A model generated the notes under the pieces. It did no database searches, was not told where the DNA came from, and saw only the letters and a list, made by a program, of their open reading frames with translations. Shown here one piece after another: positions 1-8,847 of a stretch of DNA of 64,000 nt (its first letter is position 1; every line of letters starts with the position of its first letter). This DNA comes from an uncultured Flavobacteriaceae bacterium (GTDB lineage: Bacteria; Bacteroidota; Bacteroidia; Flavobacteriales; Flavobacteriaceae). The DNA is taken from assembly GCA_905479625.1 (NCBI GenBank), contig CAJQNF010000059.1, positions 1 to 64,000 on the forward strand, given 5' to 3'. Made by a program: the position numbers and the translations under genes.

Positions 1-215
1 CCGATTTTGAAAATAAAACAGATCATTTTAAAGAACATACTTCCACTGTACCTTATGTGCTTATTGAAGATGAATTTTCTATGCAAGTGACAGGAAAAGA
101 ACACAGATATCTAAACACCGGAATCTCATTTATCGAATACACTGAATCCACAGAAAAAAAACAGTGCCTAGTTGCTATTGTAAATGAACAAAAAACGAAT
201 CTTTCAGGCTCATAA
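1..215 (+). CDS. C-terminal fragment of an unrecognised protein
   Basis: An open frame enters from the left edge (codons from base 3) and ends at TAA 213-215, giving about 70 residues that end in NLSGS. The fragment is polar, rich in Glu, Lys and Thr, and shows no membrane segment or motif I recognise. The start lies outside the window, so length and family cannot be judged. No hairpin terminator is obvious in the 175 bp before the next gene, which lies on the opposite strand. It is called coding because the frame stays open from the edge and its composition looks protein-like. Confidence 0.55.
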   Translation, partial: DFENKTDHFKEHTSTVPYVLIEDEFSMQVTGKEHRYLNTGISFIEYTESTEKKQCLVAIVNEQKTNLSGS

Positions 216-390
216 CTTTATTAAGTCTTAAGAAGAAAAAGGTGATGAATACAAAAGTGGATGAGGTCTTATAGCAATATTGAATACTGAGGGGTATTCA
301 ACTCAAATCTAAATTGGGAAAATTTCTATAAGATCTTATTTTTAAGTCGTATCATTTTATTCCATCAGTTTTTGAATTTGGCTTATTCTT

Positions 391-750
391 TTAAAGTAAA
401 GTTTGTCTGCTAACTTTAGCTGAGCGAACGATCTGAATAAACCGAATGATAAAAAACAGTTTCAAACAAATTCCAATTACGATCATATAAGTTGGGTCAA
501 TCAAATTTTGCTCTAGAGAACGCATATATAATCCTGATAGAAAAAGCAGCAATCCTACTCCCAGAAAAATCAATTCCTTTCCAGGTACATATTCGCCGCT
601 CCTTGCTTTTGAAATTATATAAACCGTTTTACAAAAAACCCCAATAATAATTAACACAAGTCCAAGATTCTCATATGGAGTCATTTTTCTCAAAACAATT
701 CCCAAGATCAGTAAAAATATTCCAGTAAACAATAAGGCCTTTGATTTCAT
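391..750 (-). CDS. small four-helix membrane protein, unknown function
   Basis: A 119-residue protein with about four hydrophobic segments: roughly residues 4-20, 28-46, 58-76 and 86-106. They are joined by short polar loops, and a basic tail (RSAKVSRQTLL) follows. This is the pattern of a small inner-membrane protein. It resembles the short hypothetical membrane proteins common in Flavobacteriia, but I know of no function. It stands alone between the partial gene on the left and the FadL-like gene on the right. A TAATTTTG element lies 20 bp upstream of the start. No catalytic or binding residues are visible. Confidence 0.7.
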   Translation of the reverse strand: MKSKALLFTGIFLLILGIVLRKMTPYENLGLVLIIIGVFCKTVYIISKARSGEYVPGKELIFLGVGLLLFLSGLYMRSLEQNLIDPTYMIVIGICLKLFFIIRFIQIVRSAKVSRQTLL

Positions 751-769
751 AAAACGACTAGATTCAGCT

Positions 770-777
770 CAAAATTA
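770..777 (-). promoter_or_regulatory. candidate -7 promoter element (TAATTTTG)
   Basis: The minus strand reads TAATTTTG, matching the Bacteroidota -7 consensus TAnnTTTG, about 20 bp before the start at 750. No convincing -33 TTG was found, and the motif also occurs by chance in AT-rich DNA. Confidence 0.3.
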
Positions 778-855
778 AACCTTATTCAGAAGAAATGCCA
801 TGACATAGATCATAAGCTTTGAACTACAGGCCAATAAATTTCAATCTCAAATGGG

Positions 856-2253
856 CTATTTAAACTCTACGTCATAACCAAACAGTGGTATTTCCAGACC
901 GACAATAATTCTCCATCTATTTTGAGTAATTCTCGACGGATCATCATTAACTGGAACATCTACATCAGTAAGTGGAAAATCAATCGGATCACTAAAATCG
1001 CCAGAAGCTGTTGAATATGTCGTCCCTACTACCAATTTGAGTTTTTTTAGTTTAATATCCAAACCTAAACCATAATGCATAAAATCTGCATCAAAATTGG
1101 CATCCTCTTCCTCGTTATCTATAAAATCATAAAGATTCGCAGCAGATTCAACAGGTGAAAAATCAGTAGAAAAACTTCCGTAGATATTAAGTTTTTCATT
1201 CAGATAAAATTCAGCCCCAATTCCAAAGTTAATTACTGACCTAAGCTCTTCATTAAAGGCAAAACCCGATTCACCGCTTTCTGTAGGCGGAATAACCAAG
1301 CGATCATATTCTGATATTCCAGCGTGCCAATCTGCCTTAAAATGCAATTTATTTTTACCAAATGGCCAGCCAAAACCGAAAGATATACCCAAAGGTGTTT
1401 TCCTAGAAGTTTCAAGTTCATCAAAGTCGTAAAACTGAAAATCTTCGTCCTCAGGATCAACTCCTGACACAACCCTTTGATATTGAAATTTACCGTTTTT
1501 AATAACCTCAAGATATGGCAGATCAACATTGAGTCCCAGATCAAATTTATCTAACTGCCATGCAATTCCTAATTTCCAAAATATTCCATATGAGTTTTGC
1601 CCGAATTTTATTCTATTATTAAATGCGTCAACCCCGGAATCTTCAAAAGAGGAAGCAAATCGCAAGTCATACAAACCACTATAATTAAAAATCGAAACAA
1701 ACGTTGATACTCCAATACTTAAGTTTTCCTTTAATTTCATTCCCCAGGAAACTCCAAACCATTCATCGTTTCTCTTGTTATCTATTTGAAAATTTCCAAA
1801 AAGTCGGTCCTGATCACCAAAATCTTCTTCCATATTATCAAGATCTATTTCTCGATTTATGTTAAAATTTAACCTTGATCTTTCTTTAGATAAAAATGCA
1901 TAGGCAAAATGATGTTTCTCCCATTTTTCGACACTAAAGGTTCCAGCTATTAAACTTGGCACTCCGTCAAACTTGGTATCATCTAACTTACTATCCCTTC
2001 CGAAAACATTTTCGAATTTCAAATTACTGAATTGATACGCCTTGGCATTAATAGTAAAAACAGGGTCCTCGATTAAAGCCAGTCTTGCTGGATTATAATA
2101 GGCCAGTCCAAGATCGTCAACACTTCCAGTAACATTTCCACTTAATAAAATTGATCTGTTACCAAAATTCTCCCCATTGTAATAACCTTGTGCAGATATT
2201 AAAAATGGTATAATAAATATAATAAGCAAGAAATATTTAACCTGAATTTTCAT
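856..2253 (-). CDS. FadL/OmpP1-like outer-membrane beta-barrel protein
   Basis: A 465-residue exported protein with a signal peptide ending near residue 21 (LISAQ). The mature N-terminus (YYNGENFGNRSILLSGNVTG, then DLGLAYYNPARLAL) matches the start of FadL/OmpP1-type barrels, where a 'YNPA' motif follows a Gly/Ser-rich first strand. The rest alternates aromatic and polar residues, as expected for about 14 beta strands, and ends in a short amphipathic strand closing with K. FadL-family barrels move hydrophobic compounds across the outer membrane. Substrate specificity cannot be read here, and it could be a structural barrel instead. It is transcribed away from the SYLF gene and appears monocistronic. 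Confidence 0.75.
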   Translation of the reverse strand: MKIQVKYFLLIIFIIPFLISAQGYYNGENFGNRSILLSGNVTGSVDDLGLAYYNPARLALIEDPVFTINAKAYQFSNLKFENVFGRDSKLDDTKFDGVPSLIAGTFSVEKWEKHHFAYAFLSKERSRLNFNINREIDLDNMEEDFGDQDRLFGNFQIDNKRNDEWFGVSWGMKLKENLSIGVSTFVSIFNYSGLYDLRFASSFEDSGVDAFNNRIKFGQNSYGIFWKLGIAWQLDKFDLGLNVDLPYLEVIKNGKFQYQRVVSGVDPEDEDFQFYDFDELETSRKTPLGISFGFGWPFGKNKLHFKADWHAGISEYDRLVIPPTESGESGFAFNEELRSVINFGIGAEFYLNEKLNIYGSFSTDFSPVESAANLYDFIDNEEEDANFDADFMHYGLGLDIKLKKLKLVVGTTYSTASGDFSDPIDFPLTDVDVPVNDDPSRITQNRWRIIVGLEIPLFGYDVEFK

Positions 2254-2407
2254 GACGGTAGCTTTTAGGCTAAATAAATTTACTCATTTTCATTAGAATT
2301 TTCAAGCGTTTGACTAAATTACTACTCCCTAAAGTCCATATTTTTCGGCATTCTTTATAAGCTTTCAAACAATAATAGTCAACACAATAATGAATCAATA
2401 AATTTCA

Positions 2408-2415
2408 TATCTTTA
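2408..2415 (+). promoter_or_regulatory. candidate -7 element (TATCTTTA) for the SYLF gene
   Basis: TATCTTTA differs from TAnnTTTG only in the last base and lies 71 bp before the ATG at 2487. The same octamer occurs before the DUF937 gene and the MoxR operon in this window. Confidence 0.35.
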
Positions 2416-2486
2416 TTTTATAAATTAACAGTCGTTTTCCACAAACTATAAAGGCGGCGAATTATTCACTAATTAAACTATATAAG

Positions 2487-3005
2487 ATGAAATCGAAATT
2501 ATCTATGATCGTATTATTTTTGATCGCTTTCTCATTTAACGGCTTTGCCCAAAAGGATGTCTCAGCCAAATCTGCAGAAGCTATTAAAGAATTTAAACAC
2601 ACAAATGACAAAATCAGCAAGTACTTTAGCTCCGCATATGGTTATGCTGTTTTTCCTTCAATTGGGAAAGGCGGTTTAGGTGTTGGAGGTGCTGCTGGAA
2701 ACGGAACTATTTACAAAGGAGGATCTATCGTTGGAGATTGTAAAATGTCTCAGGTAACTATTGGTTTTCAAGCAGGTGGACAAGCATACTCAGAAGTAAT
2801 ATTTTTTAAGAATGCGGAAGCATTTAATCGTTTTACCGGAGATAAATTCGAATTTGCTGCCCAAACATCTGCCGTAGCAGTAACAGCGGGAGCATCATTT
2901 GATGTTGACTATAGAGATGGAATTCTCGTTTTTACTCACGCAAAAGGAGGTTTGATGTATGAAGCTTCTGTTGGTGGTCAAAAATTTAAAACAGAAATGA
3001 GATAA
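2487..3005 (+). CDS. secreted SYLF (Ysc84-like) lipid-binding domain protein
   Basis: A 172-residue protein with a clear signal peptide (cleavage near FNGFAQ, residue 22) and one SYLF/Ysc84-type domain filling the rest. Hallmarks are SAYGYAVFPSIGKGGLGVGG (about 49-68), a Gly-rich GAAGNGTIYKGG stretch, VTIGFQAGGQAYSEVIFF and the terminal FTHAKGGLMYEASVGGQKF. Eukaryotic SYLF domains bind phosphoinositides. Bacterial versions are exported and probably associate with the envelope, but their role is unsettled. The length suits a single-domain bacterial SYLF protein. It is monocistronic, with a likely promoter at 2408 and a strong terminator right after the stop. Confidence 0.88.
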   Translation: MKSKLSMIVLFLIAFSFNGFAQKDVSAKSAEAIKEFKHTNDKISKYFSSAYGYAVFPSIGKGGLGVGGAAGNGTIYKGGSIVGDCKMSQVTIGFQAGGQAYSEVIFFKNAEAFNRFTGDKFEFAAQTSAVAVTAGASFDVDYRDGILVFTHAKGGLMYEASVGGQKFKTEMR

Positions 3006-3028
3006 AAAAATTATCAAATATGTATTGA

Positions 3029-3063
3029 CCTGCCAGTTATTCACAACTGGCAGGTTTTTTTTT
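3029..3063 (+). terminator. strong intrinsic terminator after the SYLF gene
   Basis: A perfect 10-bp stem CCTGCCAGTT / AACTGGCAGG (3029-3038 with 3045-3054), a 6-nt loop, then nine T residues (3055-3063). It is 24 bp past the stop at 3005 and reads on the plus strand only. It also separates this gene from the convergent patatin gene. Confidence 0.92.
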
Positions 3064-3105
3064 GACAAATTTTTTTATGCTATTGATGGTATTGGGATAT
3101 GATAA

Positions 3106-5427
3106 TTAATTAGATCTGTTAAACAGAATCCCTACACTAAAAAACACCCTTACTTTATTAATGTCATTCACATAGGAAATATCAAAATTTAAAGGCCCTA
3201 GAAACGAATGGTATCCAACATTAATTCCTGCCGAAATAACACTACTTGGTTCAACCCCAGCAGACCAGTCTCCAACAGGTGAAAAAGCATTTTCAATATA
3301 AGAATTGAATCCTCTAAAACCAACAGTAGCCAGATTTACATGAGGTGCAAAGTAAACCTTCGAAAATGGATTGAACTGAACTGCTAAATTTAACCTCATC
3401 ATTTGATTTATAAAAAGTTCATCTTCGTGCAGGCCTTGAAAAGTATATGAACCTTTTCTTGGCGTCGTTACTAAGCCTCCCAGAGAATATTGTGCTGCAT
3501 ATCCATAATCGCTAAACCACAAATCATCTGATTCTAATTTGTCCTCAAAAATAAAAGCGACATTAGCCCCAACTATACCCGTCACTTTATCTGTTAAGTC
3601 CCATCTTTGCTCAAAATCAAGCATGGCTTTGGTAAAACCATTTGTAGATCCCTTTATATCTTGAATATTTTCATCCGTGTAGATTACTTCCACCTCATTA
3701 GATAATGAACGAGCCACTCCTAACCTAATGAAAGTTCCTTTACTCGGGTAATAAACCTTATCCATTTTACTATACAAATAATGAGCATCTATTTCTAAAT
3801 TTTGAAATCTATAATTTTCAATACCAAAAATATTATCCTTTATTTCGGGGTTAACTTTTGGTTTTAACCCACTAGACTCAAAACTAAGGCCAATTCCCAC
3901 ATAACTATGCAATGAGTTTAAGTTTTTATTAATTTGATTATCAAATTGAAAATAATTGGATTTCCAATCTTCTGCAATCTCTCCCTTATAATAAAATTTT
4001 TGCTCTAAAAACTCTCCCAACACTTCAGATCGCCACCACCAGTTTTTTTCATGACCAAACTGTTTTTGGTATTGTAATCTAAATCTGGGCTGCTCAGCAA
4101 TGTCAACTGTAAGTAGTAATCGAGATGATTTACCGATAAGGTTGCGACCCGTATAATTAACCATAAGTCCAACCCCCCTGTACGTATCATAATGAAGCGA
4201 TCCTTTTACAATATTCATTGATCGCTCATGACCGGTAAGGTGTAACTCCTTTTTTCCTTCAACAATACCTCCGTCGAAAGTGATCTGATTAAACAGATTT
4301 GTACCCATCGCCCTGTCAATTCCATCGATAATCTCCTGTGAAGAATATTTCTTACCCGTCTGAATGTTGGTTCTTGCTTTAATTAGGTCAAGATTTGCCT
4401 CACTTATATCATCGTAAAATATAGAGTCAAGAACAAACTCATCCTTAACGTCGGGAAGTTTATGTTCCCTTTGCCTGTGCTTTTTTAAATTAGTTGCTAA
4501 ATCAACTAAAGCTTGAAGCTGCAAATTTGTACCTATTTTTCCTTGTTCATATATCCCGGCTGCCTTTGTAAAATCTCCTGTAGAATAGGTTAAATGAGGC
4601 ATATGATCTACCAGAATGTCGCAGGCTTCTCTGTTTGACGGGTTCTTCAAGTTACTCGTTAACATAGCCGCCTGAAACAGTTGCGCCGTTATGCTGTTCA
4701 GTTCTTCTTTCTCTTGCAAACCTCCTCCCACGTCACTTCCGATGATAATATCAAAACCCATCTTTTTGGCCACATCTACTGGAAAATTATTCATCACTCC
4801 GCCATCTACCAATAGGGTGTTTTCATAAGGAATAGGTTGAAAGACAGCTGGAATAGACATGGTAGCCCTCATGGCCAGACTTATAGACCCTTCTTCCAGT
4901 AATACTTCTTTACCATTAACAATATCTGTAGTCATTGCCCGATATGGAATCGGTAGTTCATCAAAATCATTTACTGCAAAAACCGGATAAGTATATGAAG
5001 TTATAAACTCTCTTAGTTTCTGGTCTTTTAACAAACCTGAATTTACTTTGGGTTTTCCTTCAATAATATCGAAATCAACGAGATGTCTTTTAAACTCACT
5101 TTTTTCCTCCATACTCACATCATCTAAGGAAATATCACCCCCTAACAACTCAGACCAATTAGCGGTTAGCGCTATTTTTGATATACTATCCCCCGAATAA
5201 CCAACGGCATAAAATCCGCCAACAACACCACCCATACTGGTTCCTATAATAATATCAGGAACAATGCCTAAAGAATCGAGTGTTTGTAATAAAGGTATAT
5301 GCGCTATCCCCTTGGCTCCACCACCGCTTAAGACAAGTGCGACTTTCGGTTTTTCTTCTTGAGCGGCTAGTTTTTGACAAAAAGTTGAGCAAAATATTGC
5401 CAGTAAAAAAAATAAATATTTTTTCAT
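3106..5427 (-). CDS. patatin-like phospholipase with C-terminal outer-membrane barrel (PlpD type)
   Basis: A 773-residue exported protein. After the signal peptide (ends KLAAQ, about 22) comes a patatin domain (about 29-230) with oxyanion loop GGGAKG (35-40), nucleophile motif GTSMG (Ser64) and catalytic DGG (Asp208). That Ser-Asp dyad is complete, so lipase activity is expected. A POTRA-like linker follows (about 320-400, 'ISEANLDLIKARTNIQTGKKYS'). The C-terminal half is a BamA/TamA-like barrel of repeated amphipathic strands ending in F-S-VGILFN. PlpD-type proteins are outer-membrane phospholipases whose catalytic domain is linked to a 16-strand barrel. It is a single gene, and a TATTTTTG element lies 30 bp upstream. 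Confidence 0.9.
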   Translation of the reverse strand: MKKYLFFLLAIFCSTFCQKLAAQEEKPKVALVLSGGGAKGIAHIPLLQTLDSLGIVPDIIIGTSMGGVVGGFYAVGYSGDSISKIALTANWSELLGGDISLDDVSMEEKSEFKRHLVDFDIIEGKPKVNSGLLKDQKLREFITSYTYPVFAVNDFDELPIPYRAMTTDIVNGKEVLLEEGSISLAMRATMSIPAVFQPIPYENTLLVDGGVMNNFPVDVAKKMGFDIIIGSDVGGGLQEKEELNSITAQLFQAAMLTSNLKNPSNREACDILVDHMPHLTYSTGDFTKAAGIYEQGKIGTNLQLQALVDLATNLKKHRQREHKLPDVKDEFVLDSIFYDDISEANLDLIKARTNIQTGKKYSSQEIIDGIDRAMGTNLFNQITFDGGIVEGKKELHLTGHERSMNIVKGSLHYDTYRGVGLMVNYTGRNLIGKSSRLLLTVDIAEQPRFRLQYQKQFGHEKNWWWRSEVLGEFLEQKFYYKGEIAEDWKSNYFQFDNQINKNLNSLHSYVGIGLSFESSGLKPKVNPEIKDNIFGIENYRFQNLEIDAHYLYSKMDKVYYPSKGTFIRLGVARSLSNEVEVIYTDENIQDIKGSTNGFTKAMLDFEQRWDLTDKVTGIVGANVAFIFEDKLESDDLWFSDYGYAAQYSLGGLVTTPRKGSYTFQGLHEDELFINQMMRLNLAVQFNPFSKVYFAPHVNLATVGFRGFNSYIENAFSPVGDWSAGVEPSSVISAGINVGYHSFLGPLNFDISYVNDINKVRVFFSVGILFNRSN

Positions 5428-5456
5428 ATATCTAGTTTGATGTAATCAATAAAAGG

Positions 5457-5464
5457 CAAAAATA
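5457..5464 (-). promoter_or_regulatory. candidate -7 element (TATTTTTG) for the patatin gene
   Basis: The minus strand reads TATTTTTG, matching TAnnTTTG, 30 bp upstream of the start at 5427. The -33 element is not convincing. Confidence 0.3.
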
Positions 5465-5537
5465 ATACATAAAGTCTAAAACGACATTCTTTCAAATGGA
5501 AACTTCCTCAATAATCGATTAACAATAATCTATAGGG

Positions 5538-6524
5538 CTAAGGTCTATTATAGGCATTTATGATACGATCCATGAATTCATTGGTTTCATTTTTAATGAT
5601 CATCCTATTTGGCATTTTTTCAAACCAATGAATAGTTTCTCTAATTCCATCCTTAAATCTGATACTCGGATTAAATTCAGGAACAAATCTTCGAATCTTA
5701 CTATTGTCGAAAATTGTACTGACAGCCTTATCTCCAAGTAGACTTCCTTTGAGCTGCTCATCGAATGTTCCAAGGTAATCTGATGGGATATATACAATGT
5801 CTGCTTTCTTGCCGGCAGCCATAGCTACTGCATCATAGATTTGATTCCAGGTAAGAATCTCATCCGAAGTAATATGAAAACTTTGACCAATGGCTTGTTG
5901 GTGACCTAATAAACCTGCAAATCCAATGGCGAAATCACGCGCGTGAGTGATGGTCCAGAGAGATGAACCATCTCCGTGAATGATAATTTTTTTACCTTTT
6001 TTGATCCTGTCAATAATCGTGTATTCAGTCCAGCCTCCAATGGGAACTGGAATCACAGTCTCATAAGTAAGAGAGGGTCTGACAATCGTAATCGGAAAAC
6101 CTTTGTGTCTGTATAGTGACATCAATTCGTCCTCGCAAGCAATTTTTTGACGAGAATAATCCCAAAAAGGGTTTGCTAGAGGTGTCGATTCTGTGATAAC
6201 AGGATGTGAAAGTGGCTTTTGATAACAAGACGCTGAGCTGATAAAAATATATTGATCTGTCTTGTCTTTAAACAATTCATAATCCCTTTCAATATCTTTT
6301 GGAGCAAATGCCACCCAGTTCACCACAACATCAAAATAATGGTCATGCAACAAGGCCTTTACTTTGCCTTCATCATTAATATCAGCTTTTAGAATATGTG
6401 CTCCTTTCGGAATATGAAGAGATTTTCCTCTGGTTAACAGAAATAGATCCCATCCTTTCTCAATGGCCAATCGGCTACTTGAAGTAGATATATTTCCCGT
6501 ACCGCCTATAAATAAAACTTTCAT
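5538..6524 (-). CDS. NAD-dependent epimerase/dehydratase (extended SDR)
   Basis: A 328-residue cytosolic protein with an N-terminal Rossmann motif GGTGNIS (7-13) and the SDR catalytic pair YxxxK at Tyr123/Lys127 (DYSRQK). ISSASCY lies before it and the family's substrate segment PSLTYE after it. Extended SDRs of this type act on nucleotide sugars or related alcohols using NAD(P). It resembles bacterial relatives of chloroplast CSP41 proteins as much as UDP-hexose epimerases, so the substrate is open. It follows the CarboxypepD_reg gene on the same strand after 50 bp and may be co-transcribed with it. Confidence 0.85.
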   Translation of the reverse strand: MKVLFIGGTGNISTSSSRLAIEKGWDLFLLTRGKSLHIPKGAHILKADINDEGKVKALLHDHYFDVVVNWVAFAPKDIERDYELFKDKTDQYIFISSASCYQKPLSHPVITESTPLANPFWDYSRQKIACEDELMSLYRHKGFPITIVRPSLTYETVIPVPIGGWTEYTIIDRIKKGKKIIIHGDGSSLWTITHARDFAIGFAGLLGHQQAIGQSFHITSDEILTWNQIYDAVAMAAGKKADIVYIPSDYLGTFDEQLKGSLLGDKAVSTIFDNSKIRRFVPEFNPSIRFKDGIRETIHWFEKMPNRMIIKNETNEFMDRIINAYNRP

Positions 6525-6574
6525 AACATTTCCTATTAGAAGCCTTTTCCAGGCTAAAAAGTCAATTCAAAGAA

Positions 6575-7348
6575 TTAGTTCTCATTTAAGATTCTTTCTC
6601 TTCTATAGTTGTCTTTTTCCTTGATCAGAATATCAATCACCTCCATCAGCCTGCCCTGAACATAGAGATCTATAATATCCTTTTTTTGACAATATCGTAT
6701 AAAAGGTTCAATATGAATTTTCGGAATCCCCATTTGCTGTACAAAAACATCGTCACCCAACTCTTTCCTCATATTTATAGGTGCTTGTCTCTTTTTCTCA
6801 TTAAGATTGGCTTCTTTCTTATTCTCCTTTCTTTTCTTCTTGCCAATCATAGACACTAAATTCACCAGATTCGCAGAAGGAACTACATAGTTACTGCTAG
6901 TAGGATCATCATAGCCTTGATTCGAAAAATCTACTGCTTCGTCAGTTACCAAGGGCAGTGAATCCCTCATCCTTTTTGTATCAATATAAAAAAATCCATC
7001 CAAATCATGTCCCTTTAATTCTATCTCACTTAATTCTTCTACTTTAGGCTTTAGCTCAATTTTTAGGAGTCTCTGTTCGACTATTTTTTCATCTATGATC
7101 AAACCAAGGGTGTGAAATTGAATTCCAGAAAATATCAAGGTATCATTAACGGAAACCGTTATGCGAAACTTACCGTTAAGGTTACTAATAGTTCCCTGTC
7201 TGGTACTTAAATTTAGAATATGAATATCCTGTAGCTGAATTGAATCGCTCTGAACAAATCCATCTATCAGCACTGATTCTTGTGCCGAAAGACGCAAAAA
7301 ACCGAACAGCATTACTAAGAATAAAACTACTTGTAAACGATTAATCAA
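6575..7348 (-). CDS. exported CarboxypepD_reg-like domain protein
   Basis: A 257-residue protein with a signal peptide (ends RLSAQ, about 23) and one carboxypeptidase-regulatory-like beta-sandwich (about 27-105). Hallmarks are VLIDGFVQS at the start, LQDIHILNLSTRQGTISNLNGKF in the middle and LKIELKP at the end. The rest is charged, Lys-rich and probably helical (KKRKENKKEANLNEKKRQ). In TonB receptors this domain precedes the plug, but here nothing resembling a plug or barrel follows. Small free-standing versions are common in Bacteroidota and have no assigned function. The SDR gene lies 50 bp downstream. Confidence 0.78.
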   Translation of the reverse strand: MINRLQVVLFLVMLFGFLRLSAQESVLIDGFVQSDSIQLQDIHILNLSTRQGTISNLNGKFRITVSVNDTLIFSGIQFHTLGLIIDEKIVEQRLLKIELKPKVEELSEIELKGHDLDGFFYIDTKRMRDSLPLVTDEAVDFSNQGYDDPTSSNYVVPSANLVNLVSMIGKKKRKENKKEANLNEKKRQAPINMRKELGDDVFVQQMGIPKIHIEPFIRYCQKKDIIDLYVQGRLMEVIDILIKEKDNYRRERILNEN

Positions 7349-7744
7349 AATAATATGATTTACCTGTGCACTTATTTCTAAAAAAAGAGGTTCGTACCTG
7401 ATGAATTTCTAACAATATTACCAAAATACTTCGACATTCTAAAGACTGATATCATTTAATTAACAGAAATCTACCGGGGCATGTTGAGAATTATCCTGAT
7501 GTTTCATCCTTACTAAGGAAATTTTAATCTTTAACTTTCATGAAACTCCATATTTGAATTTTGTACTAACCTATTAATCTTACTCAAAGATTTATTTTTG
7601 GATAATTTGATGCAGTGCAAATTTTGATTGAAACCTATCTGATAATTGAGTTTAACTTTGTCAAAAGGGTCATTTTGCCAAAAATAATTAGTATATTTAA
7701 TTGACTGCTAATAATTTACAATGTTTTAGTATTGAAATAAATAT
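7349..7744. other. 396-bp divergent intergenic region
   Basis: This AT-rich gap separates the divergently transcribed 7348 and 7745 genes. No credible ORF, RNA gene or hairpin was found. The only feature I can support is a TAACTTTG element at 7653-7660. Short A/T-rich motifs such as GATAATT recur without a regular period. Confidence 0.5.
7653..7660 (+). promoter_or_regulatory. candidate promoter: TAACTTTG -7 with upstream TTG
   Basis: TAACTTTG matches TAnnTTTG exactly. A TTG lies at 7628-7630, 22 bp upstream, near the usual -33 spacing. The element is about 85 bp before the ATG at 7745. Confidence 0.45.
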
Positions 7745-8803
7745 ATGAGGTTTATCATTATTTTTTTATTCTGCTGCATGACATGGGTTTCCGGTTATAC
7801 CCAATATATTGATCAAAAGGAAATCACCCACGAAGTTTCTCCTTTGTTCGAAGGTGAAAATTTATTAAAGATATCCCTGACTTATTCCAAAAAAAATATT
7901 CTGACTTATTCCAATGATTCAACCTATATAAAAACAAACCTTAGCTATCAAGAAAAAGACGGTCCTGTAAAATCAATTGATGCTGAAATTAGGGCGAGAG
8001 GTAATTACCGAAAATTGAATTGTTATTATTTGCCATTACGACTGAAAATAAACGAAGACGTTTCTCAAGGAACTATTTTTGAGGGTCACAAAAAATTAAA
8101 AATTGTGATGCCTTGTTTGAATTCTTCAAAATCAAATGATGATGTTCTCAAAGAATTTCTTGCTTACAAAATTTATGAATTGTTATCACCCTATCATTTT
8201 GACACAAAACTAATTTCCATTCAATTAATAGAAGAAAGAAAAAGTAAAAAATCCGAAGATGACCTGATGGGTATTTTCATTCAGGATGATAAAAAAACTG
8301 CTGCAATTAATCATGGAAAATTAATAAAAAGACATATTCATCCTAACAATCAGGATCCAATGAGCAGCGCGCGTAACGCAATGTTTCAGTATATGATTGG
8401 AAATACAGACTACTCAATAGCCTATCAGCACAATGAAAAGCTTTTTTATATAGATGATAAAATTGTACCCATTCCCTATGACTTTGACATGTCTGGACTT
8501 GTCAATGCCAGCTATGCCGTAGTTTCGGCCATAAATAATAAACCCTTGCCCATAACCAAGGTTACTGATAGACTATATCGAGGTTTTGACAGGGATGATG
8601 AGATCCTTCAACAAGTAAGAAATGAATTTCTAAATCACGAGCAAGACATCTATGTATTAATGGATCGATATCAAAGCTATTTTAGGTATCCGAAAGAGTT
8701 TACAGAATGTAAAAGTTATATTGAGGGATTTTATAAGATCATAAAAAATGACAAGAAATTTGAAAATAGAATTTTAAAAAACCAACGCACAAAGTTGGAT
8801 TAA
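7745..8803 (+). CDS. exported CotH-kinase-like protein, divergent
   Basis: A 352-residue protein with a signal peptide (ends GYTQ, about 20). Three regions recall the CotH fold. IDAEIRARGNYRK near 78-92 resembles the CotH 'RGRGNS' loop and is followed by LPLRLKI and KKLKIV. NTDYSIAYQHNEKLFYIDD (about 220-238) resembles the central N-D/N-N motif, and VPIPYDFDMSGLVNASYA (about 241-258) resembles the 'PWDFD' metal-binding motif. CotH proteins are atypical protein kinases in spore coats. Exported bacterial homologues have no established role. The assignment is from motifs only, and several canonical residues are shifted. It is convergent with the esterase gene. Confidence 0.6.
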   Translation: MRFIIIFLFCCMTWVSGYTQYIDQKEITHEVSPLFEGENLLKISLTYSKKNILTYSNDSTYIKTNLSYQEKDGPVKSIDAEIRARGNYRKLNCYYLPLRLKINEDVSQGTIFEGHKKLKIVMPCLNSSKSNDDVLKEFLAYKIYELLSPYHFDTKLISIQLIEERKSKKSEDDLMGIFIQDDKKTAAINHGKLIKRHIHPNNQDPMSSARNAMFQYMIGNTDYSIAYQHNEKLFYIDDKIVPIPYDFDMSGLVNASYAVVSAINNKPLPITKVTDRLYRGFDRDDEILQQVRNEFLNHEQDIYVLMDRYQSYFRYPKEFTECKSYIEGFYKIIKNDKKFENRILKNQRTKLD

Positions 8804-8847
8804 ATACCTACTGATAATTCGTTCAACTATAGAAAAAAATGGAGCTG

